DNA of 64,000 bases from JADCRZ01 sp037718865 (lineage in GTDB: Bacteria > Bacteroidota > Bacteroidia > Chitinophagales > Chitinophagaceae), in the NCBI GenBank assembly GCA_037718865.1, contig JBBJMP010000002.1:372001-436000 (forward strand). Reading direction: 5' to 3'. A program made the position numbers and the translations under genes. The notes under the pieces were generated by a model that saw only the letters and a list, made by a program, of their open reading frames with translations, did no database searches and was not told where the DNA came from. This document shows, in pieces, positions 1-9,379 of the stretch (its first letter is position 1; every line of letters starts with the position of its first letter).

Positions 1-398
1 TCGAAAACCTGTTAACTCCAATACAGGAAAAGGTTCTCGACTCCATCATCAGGGCCTATGAAAAACAAACTTCGATTGAGATTGCGGTATTGACATTTGA
101 TACAACCCTGATAGGCAGGGAAGGCCTTGAAAAATTTGCGCTCAATGTATTGAACACCTGGGGCATCGGCAAGAAGGAAAAGAATAACGGAATACTGATG
201 GCGATAAGTTCGGGATACCGGTTAATACGGATAGAGAACGGTTACGGCATTGAGAAAATAATGACCGATGAAGAGACGAAACAAATAATAGAAACCAATA
301 TCCTTCCTTCCTTTAAAGAGAGAAAATATTATGAGGGGATGCTGAATGGGGTTAATACGTTAATCAGCACCTTGAACCGGAAGATGAAATTAAGATAA
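1..398 (+). CDS. TPM-domain protein, C-terminal part (5' end outside window)
   Basis: The reading frame is open from base 3, so the gene starts upstream of the window. About 131 residues are visible. They match the second half of a TPM domain (TPM_phosphatase / YgcG type): a strand ending IEIAVLTFD, then GKKEKNNGILMAIS and IRIENGYGIE, and a closing helix with SFKERKYYEGM. In Bacteroidota such proteins are usually exported or membrane-anchored, and many sit beside LemA; neither point can be checked here. Function is poorly defined in the family. The TTG at 90 is internal, not the start. The frame ends in TAA at 398, 14 bases from the stop of the convergent gene. Confidence 0.8.
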   Translation, partial: ENLLTPIQEKVLDSIIRAYEKQTSIEIAVLTFDTTLIGREGLEKFALNVLNTWGIGKKEKNNGILMAISSGYRLIRIENGYGIEKIMTDEETKQIIETNILPSFKERKYYEGMLNGVNTLISTLNRKMKLR

Positions 399-411
399 AG
401 ACCTGAAACGC

Positions 412-1296
412 TTATTTCGTTTTTCTAATCTTACCTACAGAGAGTAACGCATTTGCATACCCGACAGTTTCTGCTACCGCAGGTAAAGGATCATTTTCCC
501 AGCCTTCGTATTCTATGCTTACCAGGTAGGGATACCGGATCTTTTGTAAGGACCGAACTATGGCGGGAAGGTCGAGCACACCCCGTCCGGCTTCAATGGT
601 GGTGCCGTTCGGCTCTACCGAGTTAATGTCTTTAAAATGCAGGTCGTACAAACGTTCTTTACATTTTATAATAGCTTCGGCGGGGTTCACTTTTGCTCGT
701 GCCGTATGACCCACATCAATACACAGCCCTATACGTTGATCAAAACCTCGAACCGCTTTCATCACATCATAAGGAGAAGGGAAGCGTTTATCCTCGGGTC
801 CATGATTATGTATGGCAAGCTTAATATCAAATTCCTTAACCATCTTGTCAAGAATAGGCATTGAGTCCGGATGCGGGCTGCAGACTATGGTAGGCATGCC
901 ACAATCTTTGGCATATTCAAAAGCTTGCCTGATATTTTTTTCATCATTCTGCATGGTGATATTGCCGCAGCTTAAAGGGATTATTCCCGCTGCTTTCAGT
1001 TTTTCCATGGCTGCCTGTCTTTCGCTTGTTGAACTGCTGAGCGCTAAATGAAAATCTTTGAGGGAGATATAGCTAAGGTTGAGCCGTTTTAGAGCCTTGA
1101 TGGTATCTTCCAGGCTCATCTTCCTGAACGTATAGGAGGCTATGCCTACTTTGAAATCCTGCGAGGCCCTTTCGTCCATCAGGTCGTCAGCATGATTTAT
1201 TAAAGAGACGGCGGAGGTTTTACTCACCAGGGAAGAACCTATGGCAGCAAGAAATCCTGTTGTGATGATTTGCCGACGGGAAAATGATCTGCTCAT
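412..1296 (-). CDS. Sugar phosphate isomerase/epimerase family protein (TIM barrel), exported
   Basis: 294 residues. The N terminus reads SRRQIITTGFLAAIG, a twin-arginine-like signal (residues about 6-30). The rest is a xylose-isomerase-like TIM barrel: VGIASYTFRK at the first strand, KLAIHNHGPED, GLCIDVGHTAR and LHFKDI. The His, Asp and Glu residues of these strands (including the late SIEYEGWE) are the usual metal ligands of this family. It is the last gene of a three-gene minus-strand set with the enolase-superfamily enzyme and the RraA-like protein, so a role in acid-sugar or keto-sugar breakdown is likely. The substrate cannot be read from the sequence. Similar exported isomerases also act in 3-keto-glycoside pathways of Bacteroidota. 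Confidence 0.8.
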   Translation of the reverse strand: MSRSFSRRQIITTGFLAAIGSSLVSKTSAVSLINHADDLMDERASQDFKVGIASYTFRKMSLEDTIKALKRLNLSYISLKDFHLALSSSTSERQAAMEKLKAAGIIPLSCGNITMQNDEKNIRQAFEYAKDCGMPTIVCSPHPDSMPILDKMVKEFDIKLAIHNHGPEDKRFPSPYDVMKAVRGFDQRIGLCIDVGHTARAKVNPAEAIIKCKERLYDLHFKDINSVEPNGTTIEAGRGVLDLPAIVRSLQKIRYPYLVSIEYEGWENDPLPAVAETVGYANALLSVGKIRKTK

Positions 1297-1405
1297 GATA
1301 AGAATTTACAGGGAAATTAAGAAGAATAAGCGAATGAACCTTCAGGGACATATAATTCTCTTTACTATATACAAAGGCAGTTAGCATCCGCTTCCAACCA
1401 AACAT

Positions 1406-2674
1406 CTATTCAAAAAAAGGCACGCCCGGTATTCCGTATTTCTTCATGCCTTCTTCATTAATTTCCACACCGATGCCCGGTTTTTCGGAAAGGGTCATGA
1501 AGCTATCTTTTACCCATTCGCCGTCGTATTTCACGATTTCCTTAAACATGGGATCCGTATGAAAATAGGACTGCCATTCCAGTATTAAAAAGTTTGGTAC
1601 CGAAGCGCAGACATGTGCAGAAGCCATCGCTCCCAGGAATGATGCTACCATGTGCGGCGCGAAGGGCACATAATATAAATTGGCCAGGTTAGCGATGCGC
1701 TGACCCTCGCCAAGACCGCCGGCTTTTTGCAGATCCGGCATAACGATATCGACAGCCCCTATCTCGAGCAATCTTCGAAACCCGTACGCCAGGTAATGAT
1801 TTTCGCCGGCACAGATAGGTGTGCTGGTTGAGTCGGTAATGAGCTTGTAGGCTTCAACATTTTCAGCAGGTATTGGTTCTTCCAGCCACATCAGGTTCAA
1901 ATGCTCCAGGCGTTTTGCTACCTGCTGCCCGGTGACGGCATCATAACGGCCATGCATATCCACGCATATGTCGATATTTGGCCCAACGGCTTCGCGTGCT
2001 GCGGTCATCTGATCTACCATGCGTTGCAGCTCCATGGGGCTGGCTGTCCAATTGTATGCATCATATTTGTTGGGATCGTTAGCCTGGTCGAGGTCGAATT
2101 TTATAGCATTAAAACCCATTTTTTTTGATTTTATTGCAGCTTCTGCAAAATCTTTGGGGGTTGGCAAACTGCGTTGATACAATGCGGTATCGCAATACAC
2201 CCTTATCTTATCACGGAACTTGCCACCAAGCAATTGATATACCGGCAAGCCAAGCGCTTTGCCGGCAAGGTCCCACAAAGCTATTTCAATAGCAGATAAT
2301 ACTGCTACATACATACCCGATTGTGCACCCTGAAAGAACCCGGATTTCCTGATGTCTTCGAAAAGCCGATGCACATTCAAAGGACTTTTTCCTTTGAGCC
2401 TGTTACCGAAATTCTTAACGAGATGATAAGTGCCGGATATGGCATCCACTCCTTCGCCGCATCCCCATACATCCTGGTTCGTATAAATTTTTACAAACAA
2501 GCTTCCTTTGATGTAGCCGCATTTAATTTCCGTAATTTTTAGATCGGAAGGAGCAGAAGATTTCGGCGTTTTTTCAATTGCTGTTTTAAAGTTCTGCCCG
2601 AAAGAGGCTAATGGCGACAGAGCGGCAGCCATGGCGGTCTTAGATAGAAATGATCTTCGGGTTGAATATGCCAT
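1406..2674 (-). CDS. Mandelate racemase/muconate lactonizing (enolase superfamily) enzyme, galactonate-dehydratase-like, Tat signal
   Basis: 422 residues. A clear twin-arginine motif (TRRSFLSK, residues 5-12) precedes a hydrophobic stretch and SFGQ. The enolase-superfamily core follows: AIKFDLD at the second barrel strand, VDMHGRYD with a metal-binding Asp and a candidate catalytic His, WLEEPIP, AGENHYL, the VMPDLQKAGG Asp and FAPHM His. HGR after the first metal ligand is typical of D-galactonate-dehydratase relatives, which convert an aldonate to a 2-keto-3-deoxy acid. The upstream gene, an RraA-like aldolase, could then split that product. The exact acid sugar is unknown. Export of such a dehydratase is unusual outside Bacteroidota and related phyla. 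The start is the only ATG giving the Tat signal. Confidence 0.85.
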   Translation of the reverse strand: MAYSTRRSFLSKTAMAAALSPLASFGQNFKTAIEKTPKSSAPSDLKITEIKCGYIKGSLFVKIYTNQDVWGCGEGVDAISGTYHLVKNFGNRLKGKSPLNVHRLFEDIRKSGFFQGAQSGMYVAVLSAIEIALWDLAGKALGLPVYQLLGGKFRDKIRVYCDTALYQRSLPTPKDFAEAAIKSKKMGFNAIKFDLDQANDPNKYDAYNWTASPMELQRMVDQMTAAREAVGPNIDICVDMHGRYDAVTGQQVAKRLEHLNLMWLEEPIPAENVEAYKLITDSTSTPICAGENHYLAYGFRRLLEIGAVDIVMPDLQKAGGLGEGQRIANLANLYYVPFAPHMVASFLGAMASAHVCASVPNFLILEWQSYFHTDPMFKEIVKYDGEWVKDSFMTLSEKPGIGVEINEEGMKKYGIPGVPFFE

Positions 2675-2691
2675 TTTTTAGGTTTATTAGT

Positions 2692-3630
2692 TTACCAGGT
2701 GCGGTCCTTAAGCAATTCCTGTATTTGTTCCTTGGGAACTGGAAGCTCATTGATATGGTCGTTCAGCCATTTAGAGAAATCTTTCTCTATGTCATCGGAC
2801 CAGCGGGCATCTATCTGGCCGGCAGTGTATTTACCTTCCCTTAAGCGGAGGTGTCCGAACATATCTCTCAGGCGAACGACTTCTGAAGTCTTTACTACTT
2901 TTTCAGCCAGATGAGGCGGAACGAAAATTACGATCCCCTGCTTGCCCAAAACAATATCACCAGGCATTACGGTAACCAGCCGGATCCGTGTGGGTTGATT
3001 AATGCCAATGATCATCGTATTCAGGTCTCCGGGCGGATTGTGGTAAGAAGGATCATAACTGGTGAAGTATGAAGTAAAACCACCTATTTCTTTTAAACCT
3101 TCAACGTCTCTTAGCGCTCCGTCATAAACAATACCATTACCTGTTTTTGCAAAAATGGCACTGCCAACGTTATCACCTATTGTAGGACCATTTTTATGCG
3201 CACCGAACTGGTCCGCAACATATACATCTCCCTTTGTTAAAATATCGACAGCCCAGGTATTCTGGCCCCTCTTTCCCGCTTTTTTTCCCCTTGCATCGAT
3301 GGCTTCCCATACGTCAGGGCGCGCCGGCATAAATGTAGCGGTTACTGCCCGCCCTACCAAAACACTGTCGGGGTTTATTTGTTGCCAGCCTTCGGCAATC
3401 TGATAACCATAACCTTCATTTTTCATCACTGACCAGGCTTCTTCGAGGCTTACCATCTTCATGCGCTTTATAAGGTTATCAGGCACTTTAGGTCTGCCGT
3501 CAGGGAATCGTTCTCCCTTCCACTCCGGGGTTAAGAAAATAAGGTCTTCTTTGGAGATTTGCTGAGTTTGTGCCTGCTGATAGATTGCAGGGAGCAGGAA
3601 AATGAGTAAGAGCAATTTTAATGGTGGCAT
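2692..3630 (-). CDS. RraA-like / HMG-aldolase family protein with signal peptide
   Basis: 312 residues with a Sec-type signal (PPLKLLLLIFLLPAIYQQAQTQQ region, residues 2-24). The C-terminal two thirds match the RraA/HMG-CHA aldolase fold: VADQFGAHKNGPTIGDNVGSA, then GIVYDGALRDVEGLK, whose G-x20-R-D-like part binds metal and oxaloacetate/pyruvate-type substrates in family members, then PGDIVLGKQGIVIFVPP. Family members are pyruvate-forming aldolases or oxaloacetate decarboxylases, or RNase E inhibitors in gammaproteobacteria; the signal peptide rules out the last role. It is first in an operon, 17 bases ahead of the enolase-superfamily gene, so it may cleave the 2-keto-3-deoxy acid made by that enzyme (inference). 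Confidence 0.8.
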   Translation of the reverse strand: MPPLKLLLLIFLLPAIYQQAQTQQISKEDLIFLTPEWKGERFPDGRPKVPDNLIKRMKMVSLEEAWSVMKNEGYGYQIAEGWQQINPDSVLVGRAVTATFMPARPDVWEAIDARGKKAGKRGQNTWAVDILTKGDVYVADQFGAHKNGPTIGDNVGSAIFAKTGNGIVYDGALRDVEGLKEIGGFTSYFTSYDPSYHNPPGDLNTMIIGINQPTRIRLVTVMPGDIVLGKQGIVIFVPPHLAEKVVKTSEVVRLRDMFGHLRLREGKYTAGQIDARWSDDIEKDFSKWLNDHINELPVPKEQIQELLKDRTW

Positions 3631-3905
3631 AAACCTCGTGTTATGTTAAGAGAATATGACGCATGTTTTGTCGAAGGTATAACGTTCTTTCAAGCATATA
3701 GTCTCGCTGTTTAATAATAGCAGTTCTAAAAAAAACTTAACTTTTAACGATAAGATTTAAATTTTAAACTACCGTCAAATTTAAGTCAAACAGCTTTTTC
3801 TTTCTTAAGGATTATTTATATAAGTGGAGCCATGAACCACATTCTTTTAACAGCTCTTCTTAGCCAGCGACTGACTGATCAATTATCAAATTAAATGATG
3901 CATTT

Positions 3906-5027
3906 TTACAACCATTTACTCAACTTACGCAAACTATTTGCATTGTGCACGGGGGCAAACACATCCACAAAAGGCAGGGCCGCTTGCATTCCTGCCGCCG
4001 CCGGACGATAAGAGGCATCTCCCGCCAACGGATTCAACCAGATAATTTTTTTTGACCGGGCTTTTATTTCTTTCATTCTTTTTTGGAGCAAAGATATATC
4101 TCCCGTATCCCAGCCGTCGCTGAGTATAATGACGATAGTCCGTTTGTTCAGTGCACGGGAAGCGTAGTCTCTAATGAAATTGTCCAGACTCTCGCCGATA
4201 CGTGTACCGCCGCTCCAGCTTTCGTTATGCACACGTAAAGCGTCTAAAGCAGTGGTAAAATCATGTTGTTTTAAAAAAGGGGTGATGCAATGCAACGAGG
4301 TGCCGAATGCAAAAGTTTCCATGCTGCGGTACACCTGTTGAAAAGCATACATAAACTGCAGCAGGAACGCCGAATACAAATCCATGGATTTACTCACATC
4401 ACATAATACTACCAGATTAGCCCGGTTGCGTTTCGGTTTCCGGAAAGCAATCTCAAGCAGCTCCCCACCCCGCCGCATATTCAACCGTAAAGTTTTACGC
4501 AAGTCAGGCAATTTTATTTTATTTGATCTCTCGTAACGCCTGCTGAGGCGAGCCGCCAGTCGTCTGGATAAGGCCCTAATGGTGCGCATCAATTCCTCCA
4601 CCTGATCTGACGGAACCGATGAAAAATCTTTCCGGGATAGGTTTTCAAAGAAGCTATAAGAGGCCGTTTGCTCAGTCTCCTTAGTCCGGTTTGTATTCAA
4701 CCATGATTTTAATGATTTGAATGAAGTTTCATTCAAGGCTGGTTTAGCACCGGGTGACGTTTTTGTTGTTAACTTTGAATCATTCGCTTTTTCTGTTTCT
4801 TTCCAATACTGATCAAATAACGCATCAAATTCCTGTAATTGATGCAGACTCCTGCATAACACCGACCGGAGCGCCAGACGGAAAATCTGGTTGCTACTAT
4901 AATCAATGTACCAGAGTGCGTTCAGGGCGACAGTCTCTTCTTCCACGCCTGCCATAAAATTTTTCTGCCTCAGGAACCGGCAGAACTGGACAATATTTTT
5001 AGAGAGAGATGTTTGCCGGCGTATCAT
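3906..5027 (-). CDS. coxE: VWA-domain protein, CoxE-like
   Basis: 373 residues. The N-terminal half (1-200) is helical and basic, with RRLAARLSRRYERS and then KLPDLRKTLRLNMRRGGE, as in CoxE proteins. The C-terminal half is a von Willebrand A domain with a MIDAS motif DVSKS (residues 210-214), a Thr in GGTRIGES and the later Asp in LSDGWDTGD (303-310). CoxE works with the MoxR-type ATPase CoxD; in Oligotropha the pair is needed to mature the Cu-S-Mo site of CO dehydrogenase, and elsewhere to activate other large complexes. Its start overlaps the coxD stop by four bases, so the two are translationally coupled. It is the last gene of the cox-like cluster. Confidence 0.85.
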   Translation of the reverse strand: MIRRQTSLSKNIVQFCRFLRQKNFMAGVEEETVALNALWYIDYSSNQIFRLALRSVLCRSLHQLQEFDALFDQYWKETEKANDSKLTTKTSPGAKPALNETSFKSLKSWLNTNRTKETEQTASYSFFENLSRKDFSSVPSDQVEELMRTIRALSRRLAARLSRRYERSNKIKLPDLRKTLRLNMRRGGELLEIAFRKPKRNRANLVVLCDVSKSMDLYSAFLLQFMYAFQQVYRSMETFAFGTSLHCITPFLKQHDFTTALDALRVHNESWSGGTRIGESLDNFIRDYASRALNKRTIVIILSDGWDTGDISLLQKRMKEIKARSKKIIWLNPLAGDASYRPAAAGMQAALPFVDVFAPVHNANSLRKLSKWL

Positions 5028-5947
5028 ACATTCTCCACTGTTGAGTAGACGCCCGTTTTTTCCAGCAATTCGCCGAGTGACATTTGCACCAGCCGCGTGT
5101 CCCCCCAGTCCTTTAACACCACACCCAGGGTTTGCTCTATTACGGCTTTATTCAGGTGGTCAAAATGCAAGGCAGATAAAGACATTGCCCAATCTATGGT
5201 TTCGGCAATACCCGGCGCCTTTTCTAATTTCAGGTTGCGCAAATTTTGCATAAAATGACAGATCTGGGTTCCTAGCTTTGTATCAATCCCCGGCACTTTA
5301 CTGTTAACGATCGCCCATTCCTTTTCAAAGTCGGGATAATCAATATACAGGTATAAACAACGCCTTCGCAAGGCTTCGGACAGTTCCCTGGTGCGGTTGC
5401 TCGTCAGTATCACCTGGGGAATATGGGTGGCTTTGATGGTGCCTGTTTCAGGGATCGTTATCTGCCAATCGCTTAACACCTCCAGCAGAAAACTTTCAAA
5501 CTCTTCATCGGAGCGGTCAACTTCGTCAATTAATAAAACCGGCTTCTGGTGATGGGTGATGGCTTGCAAAAGTGGACGCTTCAACAGGAACCCGTCACTG
5601 AAAATGGTTTTCTCTTTTTCATCAACGGATTGCTGGTTGTGCTCAACCATTTTCAAATGCAGCAATTGCCGTTGATAGTTCCATTCATACAGGGCATGCG
5701 TTGCGTCAAGGCCTTCGTAACACTGTAAACGGATCAAATCGGTTTGCAGGGCTCTGGCCATTACTTTGGCGATTTCCGTTTTACCAACACCTGCGGGTCC
5801 TTCTATCAACAAAGGTTTATCCAGTTTTAGCGAAAGAAACAGGGACATAGAAACAGTGTCATCTGTTATATAACCCTGGGCTGCTAACAAATCACGGATC
5901 TTGTCCAATTGCAGGTCGTTAATGACGTTATTCGAATCGTTATTCAA
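5024..5947 (-). CDS. coxD: MoxR-family AAA+ ATPase, CoxD-like
   Basis: 307 residues. Walker A is GPAGVGKTE (residues 50-58), Walker B LLIDEVDR (138-145), sensor 1 ILTSNRTRE and an arginine-rich ALRRRCLYLYIDYPD. This is the layout of MoxR ATPases of the CoxD/APE2220 type, which pair with a VWA protein as a chaperone. The downstream gene supplies that partner with a four-base overlap. Together they probably insert or mature the molybdenum centre of the enzyme encoded just upstream (coxS-L-M). The gap to coxM is about 109 bases, still compatible with one transcript. Confidence 0.88.
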   Translation of the reverse strand: MNNDSNNVINDLQLDKIRDLLAAQGYITDDTVSMSLFLSLKLDKPLLIEGPAGVGKTEIAKVMARALQTDLIRLQCYEGLDATHALYEWNYQRQLLHLKMVEHNQQSVDEKEKTIFSDGFLLKRPLLQAITHHQKPVLLIDEVDRSDEEFESFLLEVLSDWQITIPETGTIKATHIPQVILTSNRTRELSEALRRRCLYLYIDYPDFEKEWAIVNSKVPGIDTKLGTQICHFMQNLRNLKLEKAPGIAETIDWAMSLSALHFDHLNKAVIEQTLGVVLKDWGDTRLVQMSLGELLEKTGVYSTVENV

Positions 5948-6056
5948 ATCTTTTTATTTATACTCGTATTGATGGTTCGCCCGTTTACCTGCAGATGAAC
6001 AAGGCAGTATAGCTGCCGCCTTTTTCTGTTAGAAGTAGGGTAACCAGTAACCACTA

Positions 6057-6890
6057 TTATGCAACGGCTTGCAATGCTCTTTTCAAATATACCTTAGCCA
6101 AATGTTTGCGGTATTCTTCCGATGCAAAATGATCTCCCATAATACTTACCCCGTTGATGGCTGCATCTACCGCTGCGTTTATATTAATGTCGTCCAATGT
6201 CTTGCCTGAAACGGCTTGTTCTGCGGCAGTATCCCTGAACGGCGTATCCGCCACACCAGTGAAGGAAATAGTTACTTTTCCATCTGGCAATCGCAGTACG
6301 GCACAACCCACGATAGCAAACCGGGAAGCTGGTTGCGCAAAATGCAGGTATACCGAGGTAGCACCGCGGGGTGGCACGGGTACCCGGATGGCCGTGATGA
6401 TCTCATCCTGCTTTAATGTTGTGGAGAACAAGCCTGTAAAGAATTCCGTAGCCCGGATGCTCCTTATTCCATTGCTGCCAATTACCTCAATTGTAGCGTC
6501 GGCTGCTAGCACCAGGGCAGGCCAGTCTGCGGCAGGGTCGGCGTGCGCCAGGCTACCCCCGATGGTGCCGCGGTAACGTACCTGGACATCACCTATTATG
6601 TGTGCGGCCTGTTCGAAAAATGGAAGGTAGTTCCTGATGATTTCATTATTACCTATTTCATCATGTGTAGTGGCAGCATTAATAATAATTTGTCCGTTCT
6701 CTTCCCTGATCCCTTTAAGTCCGGGAATACCGGTGATATCTATCAGCGTTTTGGGTTGAGTCAACCGCAGCTTCATGGCCGGTATCAGGCTGTAACCGCC
6801 TGCCACCAATTTTGCATCACCACCTGATAGAGCGGCAATGGCTTCTTCAACGGTTTTTGCTTTTTGATAGGCAAATGCAACAGGTATCAT
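6057..6890 (-). CDS. coxM: FAD-binding (medium) subunit of xanthine-dehydrogenase/CODH family enzyme
   Basis: 277 residues. Both flavin-binding signatures of CoxM are present: VAGGYSLIPAMKLRL (residues about 30-44) and GTIGGSLAHADPAADWP (about 108-124). The C-terminal CO_deh_flav_C domain follows. Length equals the usual 270-290. It carries electrons from the 2Fe-2S subunit to a respiratory acceptor in the classical enzymes. It lies between coxL and coxD on the same strand. A gap of about 100 bases separates it from coxL. Confidence 0.9.
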   Translation of the reverse strand: MIPVAFAYQKAKTVEEAIAALSGGDAKLVAGGYSLIPAMKLRLTQPKTLIDITGIPGLKGIREENGQIIINAATTHDEIGNNEIIRNYLPFFEQAAHIIGDVQVRYRGTIGGSLAHADPAADWPALVLAADATIEVIGSNGIRSIRATEFFTGLFSTTLKQDEIITAIRVPVPPRGATSVYLHFAQPASRFAIVGCAVLRLPDGKVTISFTGVADTPFRDTAAEQAVSGKTLDDININAAVDAAINGVSIMGDHFASEEYRKHLAKVYLKRALQAVA

Positions 6891-6994
6891 TATCTCGCAT
6901 TTTAAAGGCTTTAACTCCTCGTTCTCTCATCCCCTGGGAGGTAAAGAGGGTGGTAATATTATTTTCAGCTTGTTCAGATGTTTTAACCGTTCCA

Positions 6995-9379
6995 TCAGGA
7001 AACAGGATCCTGCATGGCCTTCCACACACGTTCAGAAGTTAAAGGCATCAGGATATCTTTCACCTGGTGGCCACCGCTCCACAGCGCATCTATAACGGCA
7101 TTTACAACAGCAGGTGTTGAACCAATGGTTCCTGCTTCGCCCGCACCTTTTACTCCCAAAGGGTTATGGGGGCAGGGAGTTACCTGGCTGGCTGTTTCAA
7201 ACATCGGTACATCGTCTGCGCGGGGCATACTGTAATCCATATACGAACCATTTGTCAATTGGCCATTCTCATCGTATTCCGCGCCTTCCAGCAAGGCCTG
7301 TCCTATACCCTGTACTACTCCACCGTGAATCTGGCCCTCGACAATCATGGGATTAATTACATTGCCCACATCATCTACCGCTATAAAACGGGTTAGTCTG
7401 ACTTTTCCTGTTTCTTTATCTATTTCCACCACTGCAATATGGCAGCCAAACGGATAGGTAAAGTTTGCCGGATCGTAAAAACTGCTGAAATCCAATCCAG
7501 GTTCAAGATCTTTAGGATACACATGCGGCACATAGGCTGTCAGCGCTATATCACCAAAGCTCAGTGACTTATCGGTTCCTTTGACCGTAAACTTACCTTG
7601 TTTAAATTCTATATCGTCTGCACTCGCCTCTAATTTGTGGGCCGCAATTTTTTTTCCTTTTTCCACAATTTTATCTATACTAAGGACAATAGCAGAACCA
7701 CCAACGGCAATACTCCGTGAACCATAGGTACCCATACCAAAAGCCACCGATTCAGTATCGCCATGAACGACCTCAACATCTTCCATGGGTATGCCTAATT
7801 TATCTGCTACCACTTGTGCAAAAGTCGTCTCGTGCCCCTGGCCATGAGAATGTGAACCGGTATACACGCTCACTTTTCCGGTTGGTTGCACCCTGACATG
7901 GCCTACTTCATACAAACCGGCCCGCGCACCCAAGGCACCAGCTACGGAGGATGGGGCTATTCCACACGCTTCCACGTACGTAGAGAATCCAACCCCCAGT
8001 AATTTTCCGTCTTTAGCCGCTTCTTTTTGTTTTTGGCGGAAATCCGCATAACCCAGCATTTCCAATCCTTTAGTCAGCACTCCGTGGTAGTTGCCGCTGT
8101 CGTATTGCAGGGCCACCTGGGTTTGATATCCCGGTTGATTTATCCCATCAAATGGGGGAATAAAATTTTTAAAACGGAGTTCTGCCGGATCCCTACCCAT
8201 TTCATGGGCAGCAAGATCCATTAACCGCTCAAGCAGGTAGGTTGCTTCAGGCCGGCCGGCCCCACGGTAAGCATCCACCGGCGTGGTGTTTGTAAATACG
8301 GCTGTAACATCCACATTGATCTTCGGTGTAGTATAAAGTCCCTGCATCAGCGTACCATGCAGGTAAGTAGGGACACAGGTTGAAAACGTAGACAGGTATG
8401 CGCCGAGATTGGCATAGGTTTTTACGCGAAGGGCCAGGATCTTTCCTTCTTTATCAAATCCCATTTCAGCTTTGGTAATATGATCCCTCCCATGCGCATC
8501 CAGTAAAAAACTTTCATGGCGTTCAGCAGTCCATTTTATGGGACGGCCGATTTTTTTTGAAGCCCAGATCACCAATGCTTCTTCGGTATAATGAAAGCAT
8601 TTGCTCCCAAAGCCACCGCCCACATCCGGTCCAACAACACGCACCTTATGTTCGGGAATTCCCAATACATAGGCACACATTAGCAAGCGGACCAGGTGCG
8701 GGGCTTGTGTGCTGGTGTACAGGGTATATTTGCCGGAAGCAGCCTCATAAGAACCTATATAGCTACGCGGTTCCATGGCATTAGGTATCAGACGTTGATT
8801 TACAAATTCCAAACTGGTTATGTGTGCAGCCCCTGCCATTGCCTGGTCAACCTCTACTTTAGGGTTACCCAGTTCCCAGTCAAAACACCTGTTATCCGGC
8901 GCCTCTTCATGCAACACGGGAGCTCCCTGTTTCACGGCGGCTGCAGCACTAACCACAGCGGGTAGTTCCTCGTATTGTACATTCACCCCTTCGGCGGCAT
9001 CCGTTGCCTGCTCACGGGTGTCGGCAATAACCATAGCAACCGCTTCCCCCGAATGACGCACCTTTCCGGCTGCTAACAACGGATGTTTGGGCTCCCTCAT
9101 CGTGTCGCCGTTTTTAAAGTTGACCTGCCATCCGCAAGGCACTCCATTGACATCTATGAGATCGGCCCCGGTATAAATCGCCACTACGCCGGGCATCGCT
9201 TTAGCGGCTTCTACATCAGTGCTTATAATTTTCGCATGTGCATAAGGGCAACGCACAAAGGCTGCATACGTTTGATTATAAAGCACGATATCGTCTGTAT
9301 AGTTTGCCTTACCGGTAATAAAACGGTTATCTTCTACCCTTTTTACCGATTGCCCTATTAACCCGTTTGTATTGCTCAT
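6995..9379 (-). CDS. coxL: Molybdopterin-binding large subunit, form II CoxL-like
   Basis: 794 residues from the ATG at 9379, which overlaps the coxS stop as ATGA; an in-frame start 26 codons further upstream would run deep into coxS and is not chosen. The fold is the Ald_Xan_dh_C / molybdenum-cofactor domain family: VGGGFGSKCFHYTEE, GSHSHGQGHETTFAQVVADKLG, YGSRSIAVGGSA and the catalytic-Glu motif KGAGEAGT (Glu about 748). The active-site loop reads AYRGAGR (370-376). Established CO dehydrogenases (form I) carry AYXCSFR with the copper-binding Cys; AYRGAGR marks form II, whose physiological substrate is unsettled. Treat it as an aerobic molybdenum hydroxylase of unknown substrate. Confidence 0.9.
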   Translation of the reverse strand: MSNTNGLIGQSVKRVEDNRFITGKANYTDDIVLYNQTYAAFVRCPYAHAKIISTDVEAAKAMPGVVAIYTGADLIDVNGVPCGWQVNFKNGDTMREPKHPLLAAGKVRHSGEAVAMVIADTREQATDAAEGVNVQYEELPAVVSAAAAVKQGAPVLHEEAPDNRCFDWELGNPKVEVDQAMAGAAHITSLEFVNQRLIPNAMEPRSYIGSYEAASGKYTLYTSTQAPHLVRLLMCAYVLGIPEHKVRVVGPDVGGGFGSKCFHYTEEALVIWASKKIGRPIKWTAERHESFLLDAHGRDHITKAEMGFDKEGKILALRVKTYANLGAYLSTFSTCVPTYLHGTLMQGLYTTPKINVDVTAVFTNTTPVDAYRGAGRPEATYLLERLMDLAAHEMGRDPAELRFKNFIPPFDGINQPGYQTQVALQYDSGNYHGVLTKGLEMLGYADFRQKQKEAAKDGKLLGVGFSTYVEACGIAPSSVAGALGARAGLYEVGHVRVQPTGKVSVYTGSHSHGQGHETTFAQVVADKLGIPMEDVEVVHGDTESVAFGMGTYGSRSIAVGGSAIVLSIDKIVEKGKKIAAHKLEASADDIEFKQGKFTVKGTDKSLSFGDIALTAYVPHVYPKDLEPGLDFSSFYDPANFTYPFGCHIAVVEIDKETGKVRLTRFIAVDDVGNVINPMIVEGQIHGGVVQGIGQALLEGAEYDENGQLTNGSYMDYSMPRADDVPMFETASQVTPCPHNPLGVKGAGEAGTIGSTPAVVNAVIDALWSGGHQVKDILMPLTSERVWKAMQDPVS

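Noticed and set aside
3631..3905. Possible small gene or RNA in the gap between the RraA-like gene and coxE
   Set aside because: The 275-base gap is AT-rich with no open frame, strong hairpin or promoter pair that I could support.
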